DNA from: Amaranthus tricolor
Taxonomy: Eukaryota; Streptophyta; Magnoliopsida; Caryophyllales; Amaranthaceae
Assembly: GCF_026212465.1 (NCBI RefSeq)
Contig: NC_080050.1
Location: forward strand, 29,484,070 to 29,548,069
Direction: 5' to 3'
Length of the DNA stretch: 64,000 bases
Below are positions 27,459 to 39,541 of this stretch, one piece after another. A program made the position numbers and the translations under genes. Below the pieces are notes generated by a model. The model was not told the origin of the DNA, did no database searches, and was given only the letters and a program-made list of their open reading frames with translations. The stretch's first letter is position 1, and each line of letters opens with the position of its first letter.

Positions 27459-28414
27459 ATTATAATTGTATCTCTTTATATATTTCATTATTTTTATTCC
27501 CTAATACAATAGCGGGAAAAATAACACAAAATAAAAATTCTAAAAGCATTCAATAGTGGCTACAATTATATATTTTTTTTTTTCAATTGTAGCATTATTA
27601 ATTTGTATTAGATACACCATTGACTCACTAATGACCCATTTTAATATTATCCAATAAGAATCCACCCATAATTTAACCAAGTCCAACAAGGTGCTCCACT
27701 ACTTCTAGTTAAAGGTTTTTCCTTTCAATCACCTACAAGCTGATCAATTTCTCCACCCCTTTTCCCTCTCACTTTTGTGTACGCATCGTCCTTAACGCAT
27801 AATTAAAAAAATAACAACTATTACTATACTAATTTGTTTGTTATGGTCGTGCATTAGCAAGGGTAGGAGTGGAGTAGATTTCGTCTAGAGTCATAAATTT
27901 TTTAGGGCCTAAAAATTATTTTCATGTAAAAGAATGATATTAAATTGAACTAAAAATTTAGATTTAATTTACAGTTTAATTCTTTTTATAATATGAGTTA
28001 TTAGTGTTATTTTATAAAGTAATTAACAAAAAAAATATATATTTGTTACTTGGCCCGTTGTGACCCCTTATGTATATAAATATAAAATAGTTCGAATGGA
28101 AAGTATTATAGGTTTAATAAATATACATTGAAAAGTAATCTAATGTCGTTTTATGATTATATATTACCACTCTCCAAATTCAATGTGATTCAACCAAATT
28201 TGTCTCAAATAACAACCACAATATATAATTAATAATTAATATCTAAAACTCAAAATCATACTATGAAGAAATGAGCCAAGTTATACAAATACATGGCTCC
28301 AATACAATTCTTATTATGATGGACATGACTAAAATCAAAATTCCATCTTAAATGCAATTCACATCACACTTTATTCCGAACATAACCATATAAGTTTCTC
28401 CTTCAAACACGAGA

Positions 28415-28418
<4 letters not shown>

Positions 28419-28485
<67 letters not shown>
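28419..28485. repeat. (TA)n microsatellite
   Basis: About 33 TA units just downstream of the peroxidase pseudogene. Confidence 0.93.
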
Positions 28486-28491
<6 letters not shown>

Positions 28492-28534
28492 CATCCTATA
28501 TATATTCGAATAATTTTATAGTAATTGGCTTAGA

Positions 28535-29592
28535 TTAGTATTGGGATAACTTTCCATGCTCTTGATGATCGCCCACAAAAGGCCTAATGTTTATGTTATT
28601 ACCATTCCTAGCCAAACAATTTGTACGAATCTCACCTTGTGACCCCGTCAATACGTTAAGTTGTCCCATTTTTATCATCGCATCAACAAACTTCTCAAAG
28701 AAAAGGGTTTGATTTATGGCGAAATCTTTGTTGGGCATGTGAGCTTAAGGTTTTTAGCAAAGATTTGATCCATAGTCGAGTCTTGTGTCGGGTAGAGTCG
28801 GCCAACGAAGGCAGCACAATGTGCGCGTCCAATGTTGTGGCCACCCGAGAGGGCGACGAGATCAACGGTGCTTAAGTTTTTTTTGCCAAAGGCATTGAGA
28901 AGACTTGTTGTGTTGAAAAATGGTGGGGGTAGATTTGCTAGTGTATCATTTGTTGTGGCAAAGTTTAAAATGTCCCTTCTTCCTAAGGGAATTGAGTAGT
29001 ATGGTCCATTTGGCTGCAAAATCACATAAAATATTATTAAAGATTGGCACACGAACAGGTCTTATAGACATGAGCAAAGTGAACAGTTTTTTTAAAACAC
29101 TGAATTTTAAGTAGAGTTATCAACTAATTAGTTAAACTTTCCTATCAAATGTGCCCTTGCTAAAACATAATATTAATAATAAAAGTAATTTTTCTATCAA
29201 ATTTCACTTTGTTTGTCAAAGTATATATATGGTTGTGGATTTATTTTATAACTAAACAAAGGTATTTATATGATTGTGATTTTGTTTTATAAGATGGTAA
29301 AGTTATTTTTATGGGTCTGTATACAACCTATAAATATACAAGATGATTATAAGTTTTAGACGGTTTTAAAAGCATCTTGAAAAAAATTTTGACACAAAAA
29401 AGCATCTAAATGCTCTGTCCAATTTTGTCTAAAAACCATGTTTTTACAACTGGTCCACAAGCGTTATGTACAAGTGCACAAAGATCATCAGTAATTGTAA
29501 ATGCTTCCGCTCGCAAGGTCAAGTTCGGAAGTACTTCCTGCTCACCTGGATCGCTAGCGGATCCGTCCAGAAGTAGGGATGTGATCACATCC
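28535..29592 (-). pseudogene. Peroxidase 12-like pseudogene
   Basis: The reverse strand carries remnants of two exons homologous to the peroxidase at 18983-21919. Exon-2 remnant (about 29446-29592): an acceptor and GGATGTGAT, then a one-base insertion shifts the frame before LLDGSAS, and the exon stops after CGPVV, losing the [13 protein letters not shown] segment. Exon-3 remnant (28535-29013): PLGRRDILNFAT, VALSGGHNIGRAHC with the proximal His kept, and [18 protein letters not shown]. Between LTCP and FAINQTLFF about 46 codons are missing and the frame changes, near 28731-28742. No exon 1 with the distal His was found upstream. It lies 6.6 kb from the intact gene in the same direction, so a decayed tandem duplicate is the simplest reading. 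Confidence 0.88.
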
Positions 29593-29787
29593 CTACCAAT
29601 AACAAACATGCATGTATAAGGTTAGTAGGATGCTTCATGCGTATCCTACATATCATTTTTTACTTTTTATGAGCTTCAAATTGAATAGCAGATAAATAGC
29701 CTTCACAAATTCTTATGAGAAACAGTTTTTTTGAGAGATCATCTCTAATTGAATTGGTCCATAAAGAAAAATGTTAAGTAAGAGTCA

Positions 29788-29930
29788 CTAGTGGAAAAAA
29801 CCTCATTTGCTACCGTTTTTTACGGTTTTTTGGTCATTATATGCTGCAGTTTTGGCCCCAAGTATTAGTGATAGCAGCAGATGGCCTATTATCAATGATG
29901 CGGTTTAAAACCGCAGCAGAAAGACGTCTA
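29788..29930. mobile_element. CACTA-type transposon end
   Basis: Starts CACTAGTGGAAAAAAC, a CACTA (En/Spm) terminus, followed by sub-terminal words TTTTTACGGTTTTTTGG, CTGCAGTTTTGG and GCGGTTTAAAACCGCAGCAG. The partner end (reading TTTTTTCCACTAGTG) was not found, so the element is truncated or non-standard. Confidence 0.55.
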
Positions 29931-30124
29931 ACAGAAAGAAAGAGTAGCGAATGGAGATGTTTAAAACAAATATGATAATCTAATGTTTGCCTGATTTTAT
30001 AATTCACCTCGATTTAACTCGACTTGAAAAATAGATTAATAATTATGAAGAAAACCAACATAGATATAAGAACTGATTTTGAATCGATATAAATTTAAGT
30101 TGTTCAAAACTTACTCGACGACTT

Positions 30125-30255
30125 TGTAACCAAACTCGACTTGACCCGATTTCAAAATGCATTTCAAATTATGTAAAATCAATGTGGACACAAGACCCGA
30201 TTTTAAACCGATTTAAAACATGTGACCCAAAATTGACCCGATGATCCGAATAAAC
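30125..30255. repeat. Inverted copy of the intron repeat at 21200-21345
   Basis: Shared words include TTATGTAAAATCAATGTGGA, AAGACCCGATTTTAAACCG and ACTTGACC. The two copies are in opposite orientation. Class unknown. Confidence 0.55.
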
Positions 30256-33225
30256 ACCTTTATAATTATCGACTGAAAATATTTAATCCAAAATTGATTT
30301 GATAACCTGAATGAATACTTATAGGCATATACCAACGAGAATCCAACTTAAATTTTTCCGAGGAAAATTGTATGATGTGACCAAGGTTTTTAAATTATTA
30401 ATTTTAATAATCTTGCTCTAGTCAGCTCTCATCTAAAAGTCCAAAGGAGTTGTTATTAGATCCCTTCTCCATCGTAATATTGTCTTCCTATTAGTGTGAT
30501 TAACTGCTACATCTAGTTGGCACATTTTTAAATTGATAAATAGTGAGAAATTGTTATTATAGTCTTAAAGGATAATAATGTATAAGTAGACTCGGATTCA
30601 AAATTCTTAAAAAATTTAAAAAAATAGAATTACAGGTTTACTTATTGATTAATTAATTAATGACTTTTATTACCTTCGTATTATAAAGGTTTGATTCTCA
30701 TCATCTATTGATGGATTTGTTCATCTTTTCTATTTTACATGTAGTGTTATGAAAAATCCTAATTTCAACTATGAAGGGTCCTTAAAATTGCTTATTATAA
30801 CTAAATGAAATAAAATTAAAAAAAATAAATTAAGGGCTTATTACAATTTTTCTTAAAATACTCAACATTTTTACAATTAATTTTCAAAAATTTAATACTA
30901 TTTACATTTTATAATGAGATATGTCCTTGATCCTTATAGGCGTTCTCAACCTCCTACACAAGTACGCTACTCAATTTATAGTATTTAAATTTTAATGTTT
31001 AATAATAACTTCCTCCACTCAAAAATAAATAAATAAATAAATAAATAAATAACACCTTCCTAATATTTACGAGAGGAACTAATGAAAATCATTATTATCA
31101 TGATGAAAACCTTAAAAATCAATTTTCATAGTTAAAGTTTAGAAGGCATGTGTAAGAGGGTACGAGTGAGTCATGTTTTTAGTAAAAAAATTTTAAATTA
31201 TCTATAAAATCTTGCGTTATTAATAATATGTACCTCTAAATACTTAATATGTATTTCCATTAAATTGACACTAAAATGTATATATAACTCAAAAGTCAAA
31301 ATACGTCTTTTTAGTTTTCACTAGTATAGTTTTCACATAATTGATCCTTTTTATCTTTTTAATTTTAGTATATATTATAATATTATTTTAACTCTATTAT
31401 AATAATATTTTATTGGAGATGACTTGTTTAATAGTATGAAATGTTTTTTAAGGATAGTGATATTAATATATACATTATACAAGGAGATGTATTATTCTAG
31501 ACTTTTAGTCATGAAATTAATAATTAATCGGTTTAAATATTGTTTGGTCAGCAAAATTTGCGCGTATGGCTGACACAACCGTACCATTAGAAATTTCCTT
31601 GTCGTATTAATATTCTTATCCATCAATTAATGGTGAGGAGACTAACATAGTTATAGAATATTTTGTACGATATTATCTTATCGATTCTGTTGAATATCTT
31701 ACATGATAATTAATTAATACTATTATATGTCCCGTATAATATACATATAATTAATTTATGATTTATATAAATTCAATTGAAAAGTTGGCAATTATACTAA
31801 TCTTTGATGTATCACATTATAAATTACATAAAAAATAAAAATTACAATATAGTCATTTACGAATATGTTGTATTATCAAATCAATATATCTAAGCAATAT
31901 ATAATAATGTCAAAATCCTTTCTTTTTAAATGCTTATATTAGAAAATTTTAACAATATGAGTTTATATATCTAATTCATGTTTCATGCACAATGCCTTAG
32001 TTTTCAATCATTAATTTTTATTTAAGTACACATGTAATATACAAATAAGTTAGTTTTATCAAAGTAAAAATATTAAATAATAAATAATTATAAATAGTTA
32101 TTAACTAAACATATAATAAAGTATGCATTTGAACTTTTCACATAATTCATTTTGATAAAAATTAATTCAATTAAATATTCATTTATTTAAAAGTGCGTAT
32201 CAAATAATTTATGTTATAGTTACCTAATTTGGTTTCAAATAGTATGTGTAAGATTTTTTTAATTGATAATGTTAATAAGATACTTATTTCTTTCGCCGTA
32301 ATTATATCAAACAAAAATCCAAAATAATAATGCTTTGAGATAAATAGCACAAAGATAGTATATATAATTGGCATCAAAATATTAATCTCATTTTAAAATA
32401 AAATTACATATAAAATTAGGTGTTATATGTTCAATTGTTAATACTTTAGATTTTTTTTTATTATATTATATATCAATCATTGATTTTATTTTATATTTCT
32501 TGATAAAAGTCTCAATATAAAAATCATACTAATCTTATTTTTTAAATTTCTTAAATTAAATTTTTTGATTGCTAATATTTATTTTTAATATGCTAACATT
32601 TGTCATAATTAGACTAAAAATTTAAATATCAAAATCATAATTTTAATTATCTACTTATTGATATTAATTTAATCAATATCATAAGAATTGTTCATTGTTT
32701 CGATTTTCAATTATTAATTAACTTTTAAAAATAAAATACCTATCTCAACTTCGTTTATTATTATATCAAATCGATTATAAATTCAAACAAAAATGGATGA
32801 TTGATTTTCTTATTTAATTCAGATTTTCATTTAGATTAATTTGTATTATATAATATTCAAATAATATGAACTTATGATAATCTTTATATTATGTTCTCTC
32901 AAAAGTAGTTAGAGTCAATTAAATTAAAATATTTGTGTACATAATCTTCTGATCTTATTTCCCATCTTAATAAAAAAAGATTAAGTCAAAATATTTACTA
33001 TATTTATTTCTTAATTATCGTTATATGTTTTAATTTTAGTCATTTACCATTTTTAATCATACTATTACCAATAAAAATTACTCTAATCAATATGTCATTT
33101 AGTTAATTCTAATCCAATGAAAATTTTCCATTTGTCATGCCTCCTTAGAGGATGACATTTGAAATTTTTCAACATTTTTATAGTATTGTATGATAATTAT
33201 GAGATGATTTATTTCATATTTTATA
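30256..33225. other. Gene-free, extremely AT-rich spacer
   Basis: Contains an (AATA)n run at about 31025-31051 and otherwise low-complexity DNA. Long ORFs, RNA genes and recognisable transposon ends are absent. Confidence 0.45.
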
Positions 33226-33482
33226 CTCTTTCCGTTTCTTTTTGTTTGTCTATTTTACTTTTTCACGTATTTCAACGCAAATTTTGAGCCTCGATATCTC
33301 ATAGTACGCATAATAAAAATTTGCAAAAATTATGTGTTGAAATTCTTTGCATCAAGACGAATCTAACAAGATCTCACATAAATATGTTTTATCTTGAATA
33401 TATGCTTCAAAAATCAAATTTAAATTTCTCTGTCATAAAATGAAAAAACTTAAAGTGGACAAATAAAAAGGAACGAAGGGAT
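33226..33482. mobile_element. Stowaway-like MITE
   Basis: 257 bp between TA dinucleotides. The left end is CTCTTTCCGTTTCTTTTTGT then TTGTC; the right end on the reverse strand is ATCCCTTCGTTCCTTTTTAT then TTGTCC. Confidence 0.75.
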
Positions 33483-34002
33483 TATTGAAATTAGAAATTA
33501 AAATAAATTAACTTTGGTATGAAGTTTATTGATTTCTGTTTTTGATATTTGGGTAAGCAATAATTAAGGTAATTTTGAAATTCTTGTTATTTTCATTAAA
33601 TTGATTGACCAATGAAATTGTTTAATTTGTTTTTTTAATCAAATGGAAAAAATTTTTAAAAATACTCTAAAAGATTTAAATGTAACAAAAAAAAAACACT
33701 CAAAACAAAATACATAATCAATGTTGTAAATAGTGTCAAATTAAAAATAAAATAAAATATAAATTAAAAATAATTGGTAAATACTAAAGAGTATCAAAAC
33801 TAAATATATCTTATTAAAATAGTACGGAGCAGTATTGATAACCCATCTAGAGTTTGGTGGAGTTTATATGTATTGAAGTTATTGATTTTATTTTCAAAGA
33901 GTACTTCAGGTCCTCCATTTTTGTGGTGTTTAATATTCCCTCTATTTTACCTATTTATTATATTTTGACTTTTTATATTTTCATGTATGATTTGAGATTT
34001 AT

Positions 34003-34003
<1 letters not shown>

Positions 34004-34066
<63 letters not shown>

Positions 34067-34080
34067 ATATATATATTATA
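34004..34080. repeat. (TA)n array, left of foldback
   Basis: More than 30 TA units with a few interruptions near the right edge (TATAATATAT...ATTATA). Confidence 0.93.
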
Positions 34081-34406
34081 AGAAACTATCTAATCTATAT
34101 ACTTTTTTTAAAAACTACCTTATCTAAATTTTTTTGTAAAAAACTACCTAATATAATACAAATATTTGCAAATAACTATCTGTTAACGATTATCATTTGT
34201 TGACTGTTACCTTAACCCTTTGACCAGCACGTGGGGTGTCACGTGACACTCCACGTGTTGGTCAAAGTGTAAAGTTAACGGTCAATATACGATAACCGTT
34301 AACTAGTAGTCATTTGCTAACTTTTGTGTTATATTAAGTAGTTTTTTGCAAAAAAATTTAGATAAGGTAGGTTTTTAAAAAAAGGCATATAGATTAGGTA
34401 GTTTCT
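34081..34406. mobile_element. Foldback MITE with triple-CACGTG centre
   Basis: Almost the whole 326 bp is one inverted repeat. Left arm start AGAAACTATCTAATCTATAT; reverse complement of the right end AGAAACTACCTAATCTATAT. Arms of about 162 and 164 bp meet between 34242 and 34243. The central 48 bp (34219-34266) pair at 22 of 24 positions per arm and carry CACGTG three times, at 34229-34234, 34240-34245 and 34252-34257. TA arrays flank both ends, so a target duplication cannot be read. Confidence 0.75.
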
Positions 34407-34414
34407 TATAATTT

Positions 34415-34418
<4 letters not shown>

Positions 34419-34475
<57 letters not shown>
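34419..34475. repeat. (TA)n array, right of foldback
   Basis: About 28 TA units separated from the foldback by TATAATTTTGC. Confidence 0.93.
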
Positions 34476-34479
<4 letters not shown>

Positions 34480-36830
34480 GAAATTAAATCAAATAAAGAT
34501 TTGACGAGATTCATCCAATTAGAGTTATGTCCTCGTTGATGATTTTTTCATTAGTTATTGATGAAGAAACTTAGAGTTCTTAAAATTTAGAATTATAAGA
34601 AAATTAAGCTTACTGATGTGTAACAAAAACGATCTAATTTAATTAGAAATTTCTTGTATAGGATTTTTTTTAAAAAAAATATTTAAGAAAACTTGTCATA
34701 AGCTACCTAATATATGATACATTATCTGAAAAAAAAAACTACCTATTAATGTTATTTTTTTCAAAAATTGTTAATCTAGTTCAAACCAACTCCATCACCC
34801 AATGACTTTGTCATCTATGCTTGGGAATGATATTGGGCTTGGATCACTTGAATCATTAGGGAAATAAATGTTCATTCGGGTTATTGGGTTGATTTCAGGT
34901 TAAATATTTCTGGTCCGTTTAAAATAGAATTTTTATGCCTATTGTTTTTTGCATAATTGTAAATCATTTTTAAAATCGGATCAAATAGAATACGGTTACA
35001 AAATTGGATAAATTTCGGGTCATCGAGTCTATTTGTACACCTCTAGTCATATACTTGCTTTGATACTGTATCAAAGCATCAAATTAAATGTAATTTGATG
35101 GTTGAAATTTTAAAGTCTAATCAGCTTTATACGCATTATAATCTTACATAAAAAAAAAAAAAAAAAAAAAAGAAAATACACTCAGATTTGTTTAATTGTC
35201 GAAATTAAATTATAAATCATCCTATTACCCCTATTTAGTATCTAACAATAACCAAATGTACCATTAAGGCATTAATGTTTATGATTTTCTTGCTCTTAGA
35301 TGTACTTGGTTAGAAATTGAGTGCTTGTTGTCTAATGCTACCCATTGTATTGCTTAAATTTCGCATTTTTTTTGAAAAAATGGGGTAATTAGGTGAACAT
35401 CACATGATATCTAGTGAAAGTCTGAAAATAAGGATTTGATTACGAAAAAGTAAAACTTGTATTGTAAGTTTGTAACACCATTTTTTATCATCATAAATTG
35501 ATGGTTTAGGTAAGGATTTCATTTTCACTATTGAAATAAGTTATCAAAACCACTTTATGAAGGAGGTTTTTTAGATTAATTATTGACTACTCATATATAT
35601 TATTTTATTGCCTTGTATTAAGTCCTATTTAATTCTGCTTAAATAACCAATTGTAATCGGTAAAAATTAATTTCAATCAGCAAAAATCAGTTACAATTAG
35701 TAAAAATCAGTTTTAATAATTTTTTTAAAACGATTTTAATTAGTACAATGCAATTATAATTTAAAACAAAAATTACAATCAGTAAAAATATATTTTGATC
35801 AATAAAAATCAATTTCAATTTGTAAAAATCAATCTCAATAAAAAAAATAATTTTATTCGATAAAAATAAATTTCAATCATTAAAAAATCAATTGAATAAA
35901 TTAAAATTTACTAAGAATGTGGAGAAAAGGATGGGAGAATGGAGGAGTAACCTAAATTTTATTAATACTAAATAATAACAATTGGAGGAGTAACCTAAAT
36001 AATAACAATTCATATCGAGCAATAATCAGCTTTACTGAAAATTGAATCTTGTATTAATTGGAGCAAGTATTATTTTTCCCAAATAAAACCCTAAATTTGA
36101 TTTTTTTCCTCAGCTTACACTAAAATCAAAAAAAAATAATTTTTTCAGGTTAGATATCAAGCTCGATTTCCAGATCAACTTCCCCTAGCCCTCCCTTACT
36201 CAAAATATAAATTCATATGGTAGTGTATAAATTGGTATTACTTCTAACAATACCAAAGGGTTTTGACGGTTATTTTCTTTATAATTGGAAATATGATGCA
36301 AATACAAATAAAACAAATCGATTTGTATTTTCCTTGTGTGGATGACAATGGAACTCCTTGCTTTGTAAATCACCAAATGGACACCATGAAGATAAGGTTG
36401 CGACAATCAGAAAAGTCGCTCAGAAACTTGATATGAGTAGAAGGCGTTAATGCACTTTCCTATTGTGATATTTCTCCCACAAATATGCTTGGGATGATAA
36501 ATGAAATTCACGATGAGATACAATCTACACAACAAAATCCTAACACAAGAAAATTACAATAGTAAATACAAGTGTTGTAGTGATTTATAAACTTTGATGA
36601 TATTAAGAGTTAATTACTCTCTCAATTCTCTAAATCATTGGCCCAAAAAATAACGTCCAATGTTATAGAAAGCACGTAGAAGCAATAGAAAATCAAAACT
36701 TTACCCTCATGCATGACACACTCTCGTTGTAAATACACTTTTCCCCGTTGGTAGCACGGGCGGATGGCTATCCAATAGGACGATTGTAGACTTGTTAGAG
36801 GCTTAGAGCCAAGCAGTGACGGATCTAGTA
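34476..36830. other. Gene-free spacer with foldback fragment
   Basis: 34690-34760 contains AGCTACCTAATATATGATAC and AAAACTACCTATTAATG, resembling the arm of the foldback element (ACTACCTAATATAATAC), so a broken second copy. An A-run lies at 35149-35171. 35640-35910 repeats (A/T)CAATCAGTAAAAATCA-like words many times, a degenerate short tandem repeat. No gene seen. Confidence 0.45.
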
Positions 36831-37171
36831 TCGGTTAGTGGCGGACTTAGTATTGTTGTAAGGGAGTGCATCGCACCCACAATCCAAAAGAAATGTGATG
36901 CTAACAGATTTTTTTATTAATGTAAAATAAGTAAATAAAAATAATTGGACACAAAAATGCTAGCGAATAACTAATAAAATACACAAAAACCAACTTAAAT
37001 CAAGATTTCTTATAGGATATATCAACCTAGACAATGTAAAAGACATAAATTCCTGGGCAATGAAGATTTTTCATTGTAGTACACTCCACAAATGGTAGTA
37101 ATACAGGCTCCAGTCCAAAACTGCAATCTATATCAAGACATACTTGACAAAAAAAACGTACCCATGAAAGC

Positions 37172-37813
37172 TCAAAATCTCTCAGCAAGCCGTGCAGTAA
37201 CTGCTCGAAGTTTTGAATAAACTTTGCCAGCAGGTGAACCTAATATTAAGCTACATAGTGAATCCCTTGCTATCTTATTGTTTGTGAAAGACCCCAAAAT
37301 GTGAATCTTAGAGTCTGCAATCACAATACGCGTCCTTGTAGCGTTTTCAATGGCAAACTTTGTTTTCCCTCCTTTACCAGAAAGTCTGCCAATAGCACGC
37401 GACAAATGGTCACCTCGAAGGGTCTTAACATCCTTGATCTCAAATGATTCAACAAAAAGCTCATCCACCCTTAAAAGGGCAATTGCATCAGTGATATCGA
37501 ACCCAAGCATAAAGGCATGGACAAAATCAGCACATTTCTGAAGGTTGCTTACATCAGGGGTATCTGCCCTTGTTTTCAGCTCAACCTTGCGTGATTTAAG
37601 ATTCATCCTTACGTCAATTTTCATCTGCTCATATATTGGGTTGTAGATTTCAAGCCATGCTTTTTTCAAAGGTGTGTACCGGTGCGGTGGCACGGCCACC
37701 TTTCTAAATTGAACCTGACCATCAGACATCTCATGAGCCTTCAATGCCTGAAACTTGGGCTTTGTTGGAAAAGAAGATGTTGGCTTTGACACTTCAACTT
37801 CCATGGTAGTCAT
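37172..37813 (-). CDS. PNO1: PNO1/RRP20/Dim2, KH-domain pre-40S assembly factor
   Basis: One coding exon of 213 residues on the reverse strand, starting MTTMEVEVSK. It has the family pattern: a variable N-terminus, FRKVAVPPHRYTPLKKAWLE, an N-terminal KH-like region with MNLKSRKVELKTR, then RGDHLSRAIGRLSGKGGKTK with the GxxG RNA-contact loop (GKGG) of the second KH domain, and IHILGSFTNNKIARDSLCSL to the end. In yeast and animals this nucleolar and cytoplasmic protein partners the NOB1 endonuclease in maturing 18S rRNA at its 3' end. A few codons before the conserved core are variable, so the second Met (codon 4) is an alternative start. The leader is spliced. Confidence 0.96.
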   Translation of the reverse strand: MTTMEVEVSKPTSSFPTKPKFQALKAHEMSDGQVQFRKVAVPPHRYTPLKKAWLEIYNPIYEQMKIDVRMNLKSRKVELKTRADTPDVSNLQKCADFVHAFMLGFDITDAIALLRVDELFVESFEIKDVKTLRGDHLSRAIGRLSGKGGKTKFAIENATRTRIVIADSKIHILGSFTNNKIARDSLCSLILGSPAGKVYSKLRAVTARLAERF

Positions 37814-38119
37814 TTTCTCTTAGCACCTTACGAGTCAGAAACTAAACACAGGACAGAAGGAAAATTGTCAATTTAAAAGAGGCAAATTGATGCCTAAAGA
37901 CTACTGATATCATCATTGAAATAGTGCGAGATATGGAAAAATAATTTAGCATCCATGATCCAACATCATAGTCCTTTTAGAAGTTTTATAGTGAACTTAA
38001 AGCTTTCTTGTTTGTTTTAAATAACCTAAGCTGAGTGAACAATCAAAGGTACACTGCAGGGATTATACTAGTTCTTAAATCAGGACATGATATGCCAGAA
38101 AATTCAAATCACAAACACT

Positions 38120-38504
38120 GTTAAGCCTTAGCTATAGCTTCTACTGTGACAACAAGGCTGTCTTAGCTATATCTTCTAATCCACTCTACCATAAGAATGA
38201 AGCACATAGACATCGACTATCACTCTACTGTGAGGGCAATCAGGCATCACCACACTCAACTGTGACAACAAGGCGGCCTTAGATGTGGCTTCTAATCCAG
38301 TATAACATGAAAGAATGAAGCACATAGACATCCACTATCACTTCATCAGAGAACAAGTGAATGCTAAAACTGTCCAACCTACCTATATTCCCTCAACTTC
38401 TCAAGTTGCATATGTCTTCACTAAGATACTCACTACTACTCAACATGCTCATCTTTAACACAAGCTTGGAATTAGTTCTTCCTCCTCTTACCTTGAGAGG
38501 GGAG
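38120..38504 (+). pseudogene. Copia RNase H fragment in PNO1 leader intron
   Basis: Forward-strand translation gives CDNKAVLAISSNP, then a second version of the same motif and KHIDIHYHFIREQV, VAYVFTKILTTTQHAHL: the C-terminal RNase H end of copia polyprotein. The CDNKA block (TGTGACAACAAGGC) occurs twice, about 120 bp apart, so a segment was duplicated. Frameshifts and stops break it. Antisense to PNO1. Confidence 0.75.
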
Positions 38505-38859
38505 TGTTAAGCCCAAGATTATTTTTCTTAAGCCCAAGGTCTGTGCATCCTCTCTATTGCACAGATAAACCCTTTTAATTTTCTGCAAACATAAGAAATA
38601 TCCAGCTATAGAAAAGCTGTAGCTGTATATTCCTGATTGCTTGACCGATGTACGTTCTCCTTTTTAGTTAGCATATGAATTAGTGATTAACGGCTCTTTT
38701 GCAAGCCTTTATGCTAGGTCATATTTCCCTATATATATATAGGAATGTAATCACTGTTGCAAAACAGGAATGAAAATACACAAAAAGTTCTCTTTCTTAT
38801 TCATGAATATTTTGCTGTCTTTCTATGCATGAGGCTGTTTGGACATTAATCTTCAAACA
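38505..38859 (+). repeat. 3' LTR of the copia fragment
   Basis: A purine tract (GAGAGGGGAG) is followed directly by TGTTAAGCCCAAGATT, the expected LTR start after the coding end. TATATATATAGG near 38730 fits an LTR promoter. The right limit is uncertain; a CA-ending site at about 38859 is my estimate. Confidence 0.55.
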
Positions 38860-39467
38860 CAAAACAGAGCTACTCTTTCATGATAAGTAAGTTGCGGCAT
38901 ATGTCGTTTCAACATAAATTAGTTTTTAACATTTTGATAGATAGAAATTTTTTCCAATCAAACCTCAAAACATAGATTAATATAATTAGGAGAATAACCT
39001 AATATAATTAATCTAATCCTACCTTAATGTATATAGAACATGCAGTAAATTCAAATACTCCTATTTAAGTGCATCTGAAACTCCTACTCCTAACTTTCTT
39101 CTCCCAGCCCTAGAATCTTAAAAATAAATAAATAAACAGAAAAATAAAAAAAAACACTATACTGCAAGAATCTTGAGAGGATGGAAGTAAACGTTTAAAG
39201 TGCAGATCTTGCAAATAAAAGATGAACATGTTTTTGCAATGAAATTCAGAAATTAAAAAATCAATGAAAAATAAGAAAAAATACCTCAAGATTGGATCGA
39301 AATCTTTAATGTTGATTAGGTTCGTCGAAAATGTTTTGGAATCTTTTTGGAAGGAGAAGAGAATTAATGAAAGTTTTAGGGAGCGAAAATTGAGTTTGAG
39401 TTCTTCAGAGAAAGAAGAGAACAGAAGATACGGCTGAAGAAAACGAAGTAAGGTGTGTGTATGATTT

Positions 39468-39475
39468 TAGGGTTT
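39468..39475 (-). promoter_or_regulatory. Telo-box in the PNO1 promoter/leader
   Basis: The reverse strand reads AAACCCTA. Telo-boxes with site II elements are typical of plant ribosome-biogenesis promoters (established), which fits PNO1. Confidence 0.55.
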
Positions 39476-39535
39476 TACGGATTTTCTCATTCCTTACTTT
39501 TCGGTTTTTTCTTCTATATCGTGCGCTGCATATAA

Positions 39536-39541
39536 TGGGCC
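39536..39541. promoter_or_regulatory. Site II-type TGGGCC element upstream of PNO1
   Basis: TGGGCC about 60 bases upstream of the telo-box, the usual arrangement in translation and ribosome-biogenesis genes, bound by TCP factors in other plants. Confidence 0.45.

Larger units (their letters stand above)
37847..39288 (-). other. Leader intron of PNO1
   Basis: On the reverse strand an acceptor TGTCCTGTGTTTAG lies about 35 bases before the ATG. A donor CTTGAG|GTATTTTTTC lies at about 39288, after a CT-rich, codon-free leader exon (39289 to about 39480). The intron hosts a copia fragment. Confidence 0.55.

Noticed and set aside
33854..34514. ORFs of repeated Tyr-Ile residues on both strands
   Set aside because: They are translations of TA microsatellites.
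34690..34760. Second full foldback element
   Set aside because: Only a part of one arm is recognisable, with no centre or other end.
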